A program made the translations under genes and the position numbers. 5,485 nucleotides of DNA from Kiloniellales bacterium (GTDB lineage: Bacteria; Pseudomonadota; Alphaproteobacteria; Kiloniellales; JAKSBE01). Positions 1-5,485 of the stretch are shown here, one piece after another (position 1 is the stretch's first letter; each line of letters starts with the position of its first letter). The notes below the pieces were generated by a model, which was not told the DNA's origin, did not search any database, and worked only from the letters and a program-made list of their open reading frames with translations. Where the stretch lies: positions 1 to 5,485 of the forward strand of contig JASJAL010000308.1 in assembly GCA_030067055.1 (NCBI GenBank), read 5' to 3'.

Positions 1-201
1 TTCGCCCAGGCCATGACCATCGAGTACCGCCTGAGCCAAGCCTGCATGTTCGGCCACGACTTCCCCGAGGGCGTGCGCGCCTTGCTGATCGACAAGGACA
101 ACGCCCCGCATTGGCAACCTGCCAGCCTGGCCGAGGTCAGCGACGAGGCGATCACCGACTGCTTCCGCCCCCTCGGCGACAAGGACCTGATTCTCACCTG
201 A
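1..201 (+). CDS. 3-hydroxyisobutyryl-CoA hydrolase, C-terminal fragment (cut by window start)
   Basis: The reading frame is open from base 1 and stops at TGA 199-201, giving the last 66 residues. The stretch [20 protein letters not shown], followed by LLIDKDNAP, a W-x-P-A-S-L element and an acidic tail ending FRPLGDKDL, closely matches the C-terminus of human and bacterial 3-hydroxyisobutyryl-CoA hydrolases as I remember them. These belong to the enoyl-CoA hydratase/isomerase (crotonase) superfamily. The enzyme releases CoA from 3-hydroxyisobutyryl-CoA in cytosolic valine degradation. The catalytic core lies outside the window, so activity cannot be judged here. The next gene, mmsB, acts on the product of this enzyme and starts 105 bases downstream on the same strand, which supports the call and suggests co-transcription. 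A different crotonase-family member is possible, but the HDF-x-EGVRA-x-L-x-DKD pattern is typical of this hydrolase. Confidence 0.87.
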   Translation, partial: FAQAMTIEYRLSQACMFGHDFPEGVRALLIDKDNAPHWQPASLAEVSDEAITDCFRPLGDKDLILT

Positions 202-306
202 CGCCTAAGCTGGCGGCGCTCCTGCATTTCGTGCAGCCTTGTGTTTTCCGCGTGCCTGCGGGAAACAGACGGCAAGCAAGAATCAACTGCGAGTGGGGAG
301 GACGCT
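202..306 (+). other. Spacer/leader between the hydrolase and mmsB with two small inverted repeats
   Basis: The 105-base gap holds two short hairpins. Positions 222-236 form CTGCA/TGCAG around a 5-base loop and are followed by a T-rich stretch (CCTTGTGTTTT). Positions 245-265 form TTTCC-GC against GC-G-GGAAA, with one bulged G and a 6-base loop. The first stem is too short for a convincing terminator. These could be a weak attenuator or an mRNA processing or stability element between two genes of one transcript. I see no clear promoter. Confidence 0.3.
295..301 (+). promoter_or_regulatory. Ribosome binding site that fixes the mmsB start
   Basis: GGGGAGG lies 5 bases before ATG 307. It supports that ATG over an in-frame GTG at 241, which has no purine-rich element ahead of it and would add 22 residues in front of the Rossmann fold. 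Confidence 0.75.
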
Positions 307-1194
307 ATGGCCAAGATCGGCTTCATCGGCCTGGGCAACATGGGGCTGCCCATGGCCAAGAACCTGGTGGCTGCGGGCCATGCGGTGGCCGGCTTCGACC
401 TGGCGGCGGCCAGCCTCGAGGCCGCGGCGGCGGCCGGGATCGCGACCGCCGGCAGCGCGGCGGAGGCCGTCCAAGGCGCCGAGGTCATCGTCTCTATGCT
501 GCCGGCCGGCCAGCACGTCCGCGCGGTCTACACCGGCGACGGCGGGGTCATCGCGGCGGCCGAGTCCGGGGCCCTGGTGATCGACAGCTCGACCATCGAT
601 GTGGCGGCGGCGCGCGAGGTCAGCCAGGCCGCCGAGGCGGCCGGCCTGGAGATGCTCGACGCCCCAGTTTCCGGCGGAATCGCCGGAGCCGAGGCCGGCA
701 CGCTGACCTTCATGGTCGGCGGCAGCGACCAGGCCTTCGTGCGGGCCAAGCCGTTCCTGGAGGTCATGGGCAAGAACGTCATCCACGCGGGCGGCCCGGG
801 CAACGGCCAGGCGGCCAAGGTCTGCAACAACATGATCCTCGGGATCTCGATGATCGCGCTGTCCGAGGCCTTCACCCTGGCCGAGGCCCTGGGCCTGGGG
901 CACCGGAAGCTGTTCGAGATCAGCTCCAAGGCCTCCGGCTCCTGCTGGGCCATGCTGAACCACCTGCCGGTCCCCGGCATCGTCGAGACCTCGGCGGCCA
1001 ACCGGGACTACAAGCCGGGCTTCTCGGCGGCCATGATGCAAAAAGACCTTAAGCTGTCCCAGGCGGCGGCCGATCAGGCGGGGGTTGCAACGCCCCTGGG
1101 CGCAGAAGCTGCAGCACTTTATACACTATTTGTTAATGGCGGTAACGAGAGCCTTGATTATTCAGCAATAGTGAAGCTGATCAAGGGCCATTGA
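307..1194 (+). CDS. mmsB: 3-hydroxyisobutyrate dehydrogenase
   Basis: This 295-residue protein is of usual length for the family. It oxidises 3-hydroxyisobutyrate to methylmalonate semialdehyde with NAD+ in cytosolic valine catabolism. The N-terminal Rossmann fold carries the dinucleotide motif GLGNMG (residues 8-13) followed by PMAKNL. The substrate-binding signature DAPVSGG is at 118-124, followed by AGTLTFMVGG. The catalytic lysine segment GNGQAAKVCNN puts the expected Lys at 171 and Asn at 175. The all-alpha C-terminal domain carries the conserved Q-K-D-L (Lys246-Asp247). All key residues are present. The gene directly upstream supplies its substrate, which favours MmsB over related beta-hydroxyacid dehydrogenases such as tartronate semialdehyde reductase. 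Oddly, the last 28 codons (1108-1191) are far more A/T-rich than the rest: 18 of 28 end in A or T, with rare-looking CTA, ATA and ACA codons. Confidence 0.93.
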   Translation: MAKIGFIGLGNMGLPMAKNLVAAGHAVAGFDLAAASLEAAAAAGIATAGSAAEAVQGAEVIVSMLPAGQHVRAVYTGDGGVIAAAESGALVIDSSTIDVAAAREVSQAAEAAGLEMLDAPVSGGIAGAEAGTLTFMVGGSDQAFVRAKPFLEVMGKNVIHAGGPGNGQAAKVCNNMILGISMIALSEAFTLAEALGLGHRKLFEISSKASGSCWAMLNHLPVPGIVETSAANRDYKPGFSAAMMQKDLKLSQAAADQAGVATPLGAEAAALYTLFVNGGNESLDYSAIVKLIKGH

Positions 1195-1225
1195 AATGCG
1201 TGTAAAGTAAACCGGAACTTCGCCA

Positions 1226-1241
1226 TTAAAACTTGTTTAAC
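1226..1241 (+). promoter_or_regulatory. Candidate CtrA binding site
   Basis: The sequence TTAAAACTTGTTTAAC is an exact TTAA-N7-TTAAC, the full consensus known for the alphaproteobacterial cell-cycle response regulator CtrA. It lies 69-84 bases upstream of the GTG of the LdtR-like gene. A possible promoter reads TTTAAC (1236-1241), 17-base spacer, GATACA (1259-1264), each hexamer matching the sigma-70 consensus at only 3 of 6 positions. CtrA boxes often overlap the -35 element of promoters they activate, so this geometry would suit activation. Binding is inferred. Confidence 0.5.
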
Positions 1242-1253
1242 CGCTTGCGGTTA
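1238..1253. promoter_or_regulatory. 16-bp inverted repeat, candidate operator of the LdtR-like regulator
   Basis: TAACCGC-TT-GCGGTTA has perfect 7-base arms around a 2-base centre. It overlaps the last four bases of the candidate CtrA box and lies between it and the possible -10 element. MarR-family dimers typically bind palindromes of about this size in their own promoters, so autoregulation by the downstream gene is the simplest reading. As RNA the 2-base loop would be too tight for the full stem, which favours a DNA-binding role. Confidence 0.45.
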
Positions 1254-1268
1254 CGGTCGATACAGGTG

Positions 1269-1287
1269 GCCGGCCAGAAGGGCCGGC
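1269..1287 (+). repeat. GC-rich hairpin in the leader of the LdtR-like gene
   Basis: GCCGGCC and GGCCGGC form a perfect 7-bp stem around the loop AGAAG. There is no following T-tract, so it is not a standard intrinsic terminator for mmsB. It ends 12 bases before the ribosome binding site (GGAG, 1299-1302), so it would sit in the 5' leader if transcription starts near 1270 or earlier. Confidence 0.4.
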
Positions 1288-1309
1288 GGAGCTAGCCTGG
1301 AGACCGACC

Positions 1310-1780
1310 GTGAAAGTCCTTTACTTGGAAACAATTGCTCTCGTCGAGCGTCTTCACCGCCAGTGCTTGGAAGTCGTGAAGGCCGAGCTTGAACGCCTTG
1401 GCATTCGGGATCTCAACAGCGTCCAAGCCATGATCCTGTTCAACATTGGCGACGCCGAGTTGACGGTTGGCGAGCTCACACAGCGGGGCTACTACCAGGG
1501 CTCCAATGTGTCTTACAACGTGAAGAAGATGGTCGAGCACGGCTATCTGATTCAGGAGCGCTCGCAGCACGACCGCCGGTCCTTCCACGTCCGGGTTTCG
1601 GAAAAGGGCCTCGAGGTTTGCCAGGCGATCAACACGCTCTTCGACCGCCACGTCAACGAGCTGACCAGCGGCACGGCCTCGCCGGATGCCCTGCGCGAGG
1701 CGAACCAGGAGCTGTCCAAGCTGCAGCATTTCTGGACCCTGCCGCAGCACTACGGCGGCCGGATGACCTCTGCCGCCTGA
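1310..1780 (+). CDS. ldtR: LdtR-like MarR-family winged-helix transcriptional regulator
   Basis: This 156-residue protein starts at GTG, with GGAG 7 bases upstream; the next in-frame ATG would remove the first 40 residues. An N-terminal dimerisation helix (about 3-30, YLETIALVERLHRQCLEVVK) leads into a winged helix-turn-helix. The segment LTVGELTQRGYYQGSNVSYN (51-70) plus VKKMVEHGYL covers the turn and recognition helix, and the wing carries the MarR hallmark DRRS at 88-91. A C-terminal helix (about 98-150) completes the dimer interface. The GYY-x-GSNVSYN-x-KK-x-V pattern matches LdtR of Liberibacter and its alphaproteobacterial relatives, reported to bind DNA under small-molecule control and to regulate an L,D-transpeptidase (cell wall, osmotic tolerance). 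The family call is firm; the targets here are unknown. The gene stands alone, converging with the oxidoreductase gene, and its upstream region holds a CtrA-type box and a palindrome. Confidence 0.82.
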   Translation: MKVLYLETIALVERLHRQCLEVVKAELERLGIRDLNSVQAMILFNIGDAELTVGELTQRGYYQGSNVSYNVKKMVEHGYLIQERSQHDRRSFHVRVSEKGLEVCQAINTLFDRHVNELTSGTASPDALREANQELSKLQHFWTLPQHYGGRMTSAA

Positions 1781-1807
1781 CCGGGGTCGCCTGACCTCCC
1801 AAAGGCC

Positions 1808-1826
1808 GCCGCCCAACTCGGGCGGC
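1808..1826. terminator. Possible terminator hairpin between convergent genes
   Basis: GCCGCCC and GGGCGGC form a perfect 7-bp stem with loop AACTC, 28 bases after the regulator stop and 60 bases beyond the stop of the convergent oxidoreductase gene. Position between convergent genes suits a bidirectional terminator. No T-tract follows on the + strand, and only a weak CTTT on the - strand, so the call is tentative. I see nothing else in 1781-1885. Confidence 0.3.
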
Positions 1827-1885
1827 TCCGAAGGCGGTGCCTGCCTTCTGCGGGCTCTCCGGGCGCCGCTCCCACCCGAAATGCC

Positions 1886-2980
1886 TCAGTCGGCGAAGGC
1901 CTGCGGCCAGCGCGCCGGCATGCAGCGGACGTACTGCTCGGCGTAGGCGGTCTCGGCGCCCAGTTCCTGGGCGGCGTGCCAGGCCCAGCGCGGATCGTAC
2001 ATCATGCCGCGGGCCAGCATGACGAAGTCGGCCTGGCCCTCGGCGATGATGGCCTCGGCCTGCCGCGCCCGGTTGATCATGCCGACCGCCATGACCGGGA
2101 TCGAGACCGCCCGCCTGACCGCCGCGGCGAAGCCGACCTGATAGCCCGGCCCGACCTCGATCTTCTGCCGGTGGTCGAGGGCGCCCGAGGTGATGTCGAC
2201 GAAGTCGCAGCCCAGGTCCTCCAGCGCCCGCGCAAAGGCGATCGTGTCCTGGATCGTGGTTCCGTCCTCGACCCAGTCGACGGCGCTGATCCGCACCCCC
2301 AGGGGCTTTTCCGCCGGCCAGGCTTGGCGCACCGCCTCGAAGACCTCGAGGGGGTAGCGCAGGCGCTTCTCAAGGCTGCCGCCGTAGTCGTCCTCGCGCC
2401 GGTTGGACAGCGGCGAGAAGAACTGGTTCAGCAGATAGCCGTGGCCGGCGTGCAGCTCGAGGACGTCGACCTCGAGCCGACGGCAGCGCTCCGTGGCCCC
2501 CACGAACTCGTCGCGGATCGCGGTCATGCCGGCGCGGTCCAGCGCCTGGGGCAGGTGCCAGTCCGGGGCGTAGGGCAGGGCCGAGGGCCCGAGGGTCGGC
2601 CAGGCGCCTTCCTCGGCGCTCAGCGGCCGGCTGCCGTCCGCCGGCGTGTGGCAGGAGGCCTTGCGCCCGGCATGGGCCAGCTGGACCCCCAGCTTGGCCA
2701 CGCCCCAGGTTCGGCAGAAATCGAGGACCCGGCGCAGGGCGGCCTCTTGGTCGTCGTTCCACAGGCCGGCGCAGCGCGGCGTGATCCGGCCGACCGCCGA
2801 GACGTGGGTCGCCTCGGTGAAAACCAGGCCGGCGGCGCCCATGGCGAACTGGCCCAGGTGCATGAGGTGCCAGTCGTGCATGCAGCCCTCCTCGGCGACG
2901 TACTGGCACATCGGCGAGACCACGATCCGGTTGGGCAGTTCCAGATCCCGCAATCGGATCGGCGAGAATAGCTGGCTCAC
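1886..2980 (-). CDS. NADH:flavin oxidoreductase, old yellow enzyme family (YqjM/NamA-like)
   Basis: This 364-residue FMN-dependent TIM-barrel ene-reductase would reduce activated C=C bonds with NAD(P)H in the cytosol; the natural substrate is unknown. N-terminal LFSPIRLRDLELPNRIVVSP is the family hallmark. It is followed by MCQY, with Cys25 and Tyr27 matching the YqjM-class active-site Cys and Tyr. The pattern QLAHAGRKAS is at 100-109. The paired active-site histidines lie in HAGHGYLLNQFFSP (His177, His180), followed by NRREDDYGGS (193-202) and the FMN-phosphate region near VMLARGMMYDPRW. The GTG start at 2980 is chosen because AGGAG lies 5 bases before it and family homology begins there; an upstream in-frame ATG at 3073 would add 31 unrelated residues. 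It lies downstream of gcdH on the same strand after a 162-base gap, so it may share that transcript or use its own promoter. Confidence 0.9.
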   Translation of the reverse strand: MSQLFSPIRLRDLELPNRIVVSPMCQYVAEEGCMHDWHLMHLGQFAMGAAGLVFTEATHVSAVGRITPRCAGLWNDDQEAALRRVLDFCRTWGVAKLGVQLAHAGRKASCHTPADGSRPLSAEEGAWPTLGPSALPYAPDWHLPQALDRAGMTAIRDEFVGATERCRRLEVDVLELHAGHGYLLNQFFSPLSNRREDDYGGSLEKRLRYPLEVFEAVRQAWPAEKPLGVRISAVDWVEDGTTIQDTIAFARALEDLGCDFVDITSGALDHRQKIEVGPGYQVGFAAAVRRAVSIPVMAVGMINRARQAEAIIAEGQADFVMLARGMMYDPRWAWHAAQELGAETAYAEQYVRCMPARWPQAFAD

Positions 2981-2985
2981 GACGT

Positions 2986-2990
2986 CTCCT
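2986..2990 (-). promoter_or_regulatory. Ribosome binding site that fixes the GTG start of the oxidoreductase
   Basis: The - strand reads AGGAG, inside GAGAGGAGA, 5 bases before GTG 2980. This marks the GTG rather than the upstream ATG as the start. Confidence 0.65.
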
Positions 2991-3045
2991 CTCGTCTGCG
3001 GCCCTTTCGCTCGGGGTCCGCGCCGCCAGTTTCCGTCTAGCGAAG

Positions 3046-3073
3046 ATGATGGAACTGGCGCTTCATCAATCAA
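3046..3073 (-). promoter_or_regulatory. Possible promoter for the oxidoreductase gene
   Basis: On the - strand TTGATT (3068-3073), a 16-base spacer and CATCAT (3046-3051) resemble a sigma-70 promoter, each hexamer matching at 4 of 6 positions. It lies in the 162-base gap after gcdH, the most A/T-rich part of that gap. This is weak evidence from pattern alone. Confidence 0.25.
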
Positions 3074-3142
3074 TGGCTAGGGTGCCCGAAGCCGCGTCCG
3101 GGCTCGATGGCTCCGCCGTGGTGCCGGATGTGACGGCTGGGC

Positions 3143-4375
3143 TCAGAAGAAGGCCTGGATGCCGGTCTGGGCGCGACCCAGGATCAGTGCGTGGATGTCG
3201 TGGGTGCCCTCGTAGGTGTTGACCGCCTCCAGGTTCATGACGTGGCGGATCACGTGGTACTCGTCCGCCACCCCGTTGCCGCCGTGCATGTCGCGGGCGG
3301 TGCGGGCGATGTCCAGGGCCTTGCCGCAGGAGTTGCGCTTGGCCAGCGAGATCGCTTCCGGCGCGGCGCGACCCTCGTCCATCAGCCGACCCAGGCGCAG
3401 GCAGGTCTGCAGGCCAATGGTGATCTCGGTCTGCATGTCGGCCAGCTTCTTCTGGATCAGCTGGTTGGCGGCCAGGGGCCGGCCGAACTGCTTGCGCTCC
3501 AGGGTGTAGTCGCGCGCCGCGTGCCAGCAGAACTCGGCGGCGCCGAGCGCGCCCCAGGCGATGCCGTAGCGGGCCCGGTTGAGGCAGCCGAAGGGCCCCT
3601 TGAGGCCCTTCACGTTGGGCAGCAGGTTCTCCTCCGGGACCTCGACGTCGTCCATGACGATCTCGCCGGTGATCGAGGCCCGCAGCGAGAACTTGCCTTC
3701 GATCTTGGGCGCCGAGAGGCCCTTCATGCCCTTTTCCAGGACGAAGCCGCGGATTTCGTCCTCGGGCTCGGTCTTGGCCCAGACCACGAAGACGTCGGCG
3801 ATGGGCGAGTTGGTGATCCACATCTTGGCGCCCTTGAGGAGGTAGCCGCCGTCGACCTTGCGGGCCCTGGTCTTCATGCCGCCGGGATCCGAGCCGTGGT
3901 CCGGCTCGGTCAGGCCGAAGCAGCCGACCAGCTCGCCGGTCGCCAGGCGCGGCAGGTACTTGCGGCGCTGCGCCTCGCTGCCATAGGCGTGGATGGGGTG
4001 CATGACCAGGCTGGACTGGACGCTCATGGCCGAGCGGTAGCCGCTGTCGACCCGCTCGACCTCGCGCGCCACCAAGCCGTAGCTGACGTAGTTGACCCCG
4101 GCGCAGCCGTAGTCCTCGGGCAGGGTCGAGCCCAGGAAGCCCAGCGCGCCCATCTCGGTCATGATCTCCCGGTCGAAGCGCTCGTGGCGGTTGGCCTCGA
4201 GCACCCGGGTCATCAGCTTCTCCTGGCAGTAGGCCCGGGCGGCGTCGCGGATGAGGTGCTCGTCCTCGCTCAACTGCTCGTCCAGCAGCAGCGGGTCCTC
4301 CCAGGAGAAGCTGGCGCGCGCGGAGGCGGCGGGGGCACTCGGGTCCTTCAGGGGCACCGGCTCGGCAGGGGTCAT
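3143..4375 (-). CDS. gcdH: Glutaryl-CoA dehydrogenase
   Basis: This 410-residue FAD enzyme of the acyl-CoA dehydrogenase family oxidises and decarboxylates glutaryl-CoA to crotonyl-CoA in lysine and tryptophan breakdown, passing electrons to ETF. It closely resembles mitochondrial GCDH. Landmarks are [20 protein letters not shown] (109-128, with Arg114 matching the carboxylate-binding Arg), [12 protein letters not shown] (153-164), WITNS (186-190), EGKFSLRAS, a [12 protein letters not shown] segment, and [15 protein letters not shown] with catalytic Glu389. Glu107 and Tyr388 match the Glu and Tyr I recall as marking the decarboxylating type, so that reaction is inferred. The N-terminal 20 or so residues are Pro/Ala-rich and poorly conserved. 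The start is ATG 4375, with GAGGA (4383-4387) 7 bases upstream. The frame stays open upstream to 4966, but that part is unrelated sequence overlapping another gene. It is transcribed divergently from the 66-residue gene. Confidence 0.96.
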   Translation of the reverse strand: MTPAEPVPLKDPSAPAASARASFSWEDPLLLDEQLSEDEHLIRDAARAYCQEKLMTRVLEANRHERFDREIMTEMGALGFLGSTLPEDYGCAGVNYVSYGLVAREVERVDSGYRSAMSVQSSLVMHPIHAYGSEAQRRKYLPRLATGELVGCFGLTEPDHGSDPGGMKTRARKVDGGYLLKGAKMWITNSPIADVFVVWAKTEPEDEIRGFVLEKGMKGLSAPKIEGKFSLRASITGEIVMDDVEVPEENLLPNVKGLKGPFGCLNRARYGIAWGALGAAEFCWHAARDYTLERKQFGRPLAANQLIQKKLADMQTEITIGLQTCLRLGRLMDEGRAAPEAISLAKRNSCGKALDIARTARDMHGGNGVADEYHVIRHVMNLEAVNTYEGTHDIHALILGRAQTGIQAFF

Positions 4376-4387
4376 CGGGCTGTCCTC

Positions 4388-4440
4388 ATCGCTTTCCTTG
4401 TTTCGCCTTAGATAATACCTTGTCCGGGCCCCGTCGAGCC
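4388..4440. promoter_or_regulatory. Divergent promoter region between gcdH and the small-protein gene
   Basis: The block 4391-4420 is A/T-rich within GC-rich surroundings. It contains a -10-like TATTAT on the - strand (4412-4417), which would place the gcdH start roughly 30 bases before its ATG. GATAAT on the + strand (4411-4416) overlaps it and could serve the divergent gene. No good -35 hexamer is evident at 16-18 bases on either strand, so an activator may be needed or the elements are chance. Confidence 0.35.
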
Positions 4441-4468
4441 AGGGCGGGGCGGCGGAGGCCGATTCGAC

Positions 4469-4669
4469 ATGTCGGAGCAGCCGGAAGACCTCGGCGAGGT
4501 CATCTACGAGTTCATACCCATGGGCCGCTACGTAAAGGTCGCCGCGGTCGACCCGGCGACCCTGACCGAGGTCTCGATCGTCGGCGATCCGGCGGTCGGC
4601 GAAACCCTGCTGAAGCGCCAGGCCCGACGGAAGCTGGCCTACGTCCTGGCCAAGAAGGCCGAGAATTGA
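4469..4669 (+). CDS. Small conserved alphaproteobacterial protein (DUF6898-like), function unknown
   Basis: This 66-residue acidic-then-basic protein has no signal peptide or membrane segment, so it is probably cytosolic. The order is an acidic start (SEQPEDLGE), a strand-like core [32 protein letters not shown] (residues 15-45), and a basic helix ([20 protein letters not shown]). From memory the GRYV-K-V-x-A-x-DP-x-T-x-TEV-x-IVG-DP pattern belongs to short alphaproteobacterial proteins now called DUF6898; the family number is less certain than the conserved character. Start ATG 4469 has GGAGG (4454-4458) 10 bases upstream, slightly long spacing. Codon use is typical of the window. The gene is divergent from gcdH, and 286 bases separate it from livH, so shared function is not established. 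Confidence 0.75.
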   Translation: MSEQPEDLGEVIYEFIPMGRYVKVAAVDPATLTEVSIVGDPAVGETLLKRQARRKLAYVLAKKAEN

Positions 4670-4955
4670 GCGGGCATGGTCGGCGCCGTAGTCGCAACCG
4701 GCAGCTTTCCGCCTTGCCTTGAGGTCGTTCCTTGCGCTATGAGCCTGCCGGGGAAGGCGGGGGGCGTCCTCGGGCGTGATTCCGCCCAGCGATAATAAAA
4801 GCTTGAACGGGGAGCGGATCTTGGCAGCGGCCAGTCCCGCCTTCTGGTCACACTCGCGACCGCAACCACAGAAACGTGTCAGCGCGGCCCGCCGACAGCC
4901 GCCCGGTCCCCTCGGACCGGCGATGACGGCGTTCGGCCGGCCCTGAGAGGCGCGG
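4670..4955 (+). other. Non-coding leader upstream of livH
   Basis: No ORF with recognisable homology is seen on either strand in these 286 bases. The stretch includes a -10-like GATAATAAAA (4791-4800) without a good -35, a short stem GGGCG/CGCCC (4772-4787), a stronger hairpin at 4903-4920, and the livH ribosome binding site GAGAGG (4945-4950). It most likely holds the livH promoter and 5' leader, but I cannot place the start site. Confidence 0.4.
4903..4920 (+). repeat. Hairpin in the livH leader followed by a 7-codon ORF
   Basis: CCGGTCC and GGACCGG form a perfect 7-bp stem with loop CCTC. Two bases later ATG 4923 opens a 7-codon frame (MTAFGRP) whose TGA (4944-4946) overlaps the livH ribosome binding site. 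The mini-ORF has no Leu, Ile or Val codon and only a weak ribosome site, which argues against a classical amino-acid attenuator. Confidence 0.35.

Positions 4956-5485
<530 letters not shown>

Noticed and set aside
241..306. GTG at 241 as the start of mmsB
   Set aside because: There is no ribosome binding site, and it would place 22 unrelated residues before the Rossmann fold. ATG 307 has GGGGAGG.
283..1041. 252-codon - strand frame opposite mmsB
   Set aside because: Antisense composition, with no homology or ribosome binding site.
111..1052. 313-codon + strand frame overlapping mmsB
   Set aside because: It is an Arg/Gly-rich out-of-frame shadow that also spans the end of the hydrolase gene; mmsB is clearly the coding frame.
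1133..1146. Second CtrA-like site (TTAATGGCGGTAAC) inside the end of mmsB
   Set aside because: The second half is TAAC at the wrong spacing rather than TTAA after seven bases, so it does not meet the consensus.
1976..2971. 331-codon open frame on the + strand opposite the flavin oxidoreductase
   Set aside because: The antisense shadow has biased composition and no recognisable domain; the - strand gene has all family motifs.
2981..3073. Upstream ATG (3073) for the flavin oxidoreductase
   Set aside because: The extra 31 residues have no family similarity. The GTG at 2980 has AGGAG at 5 bases and begins exactly at the conserved LFSPIRL region.
3084..3103. GCCCG/CGGGC inverted repeat after gcdH as a terminator
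   Set aside because: The stem is only 5 bp with a 10-base loop and no T-tract follows on the - strand; chance is likely in GC-rich DNA.
3191..4411. 406-codon open frame on the + strand opposite gcdH
   Set aside because: Its translation is low-complexity (Gly/Ala/Val/Leu/Arg/Asp-rich), as expected of the antisense of a GC-rich gene. gcdH on the other strand is unmistakable.
4821..4840. Sigma-54-like TTGGCAG element upstream of livH
   Set aside because: The TGGCA half lacks a matching TTGC/TTGCA element at the required spacing.
4639..4869. 76-codon - strand ORF in the livH leader
   Set aside because: It overlaps the end of the 66-residue gene antisense, has no recognisable motif and no convincing ribosome binding site.

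Overview
This is a high-GC window with strong third-position G/C bias. It looks like an ordinary chromosomal region of an alphaproteobacterium, probably Rhodospirillales in the broad sense. The lineage call rests on three things: protein content (an LdtR-type MarR regulator, a small DUF6898-like protein and an alphaproteobacterial-style gcdH), an exact CtrA-type box (TTAA-N7-TTAAC), and G/C-rich codon use. No mobile element, CRISPR array, RNA gene or phage gene is visible.

Layout. Positions 1-201 (+) hold the C-terminus of a 3-hydroxyisobutyryl-CoA hydrolase. It is followed by mmsB, 3-hydroxyisobutyrate dehydrogenase (307-1194, +). A compact AT-rich control region (about 1195-1309) precedes an LdtR-like winged-helix regulator (1310-1780, +). 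Converging on it from the other strand are an old-yellow-enzyme-type flavin oxidoreductase (1886-2980, -) and, upstream of that, gcdH, glutaryl-CoA dehydrogenase (3143-4375, -). Divergent from gcdH is a 66-residue conserved small protein (4469-4669, +). After a 286-base non-coding leader comes the start of livH, a branched-chain amino acid ABC transporter permease (4956 to the window end, +).

How the genes fit together. The first two enzymes are consecutive valine-catabolism steps: 3-hydroxyisobutyryl-CoA to 3-hydroxyisobutyrate to methylmalonate semialdehyde. gcdH handles glutaryl-CoA from lysine/tryptophan degradation, and livH imports branched-chain amino acids. The neighbourhood is therefore an amino-acid uptake and catabolism district in several transcription units rather than one operon. 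The LdtR-like regulator sits in its own unit; this family is tied to cell-envelope (L,D-transpeptidase) control, so its link to catabolism may only be positional.

The most notable non-coding signal is upstream of the regulator: an exact CtrA consensus at 1226-1241, overlapped by a 16-bp inverted repeat at 1238-1253 that could be an autoregulatory operator. I see no strong evidence for an undescribed multi-gene system. The interest lies in this control region, the uncharacterised small protein beside gcdH, and the structured leader of livH.
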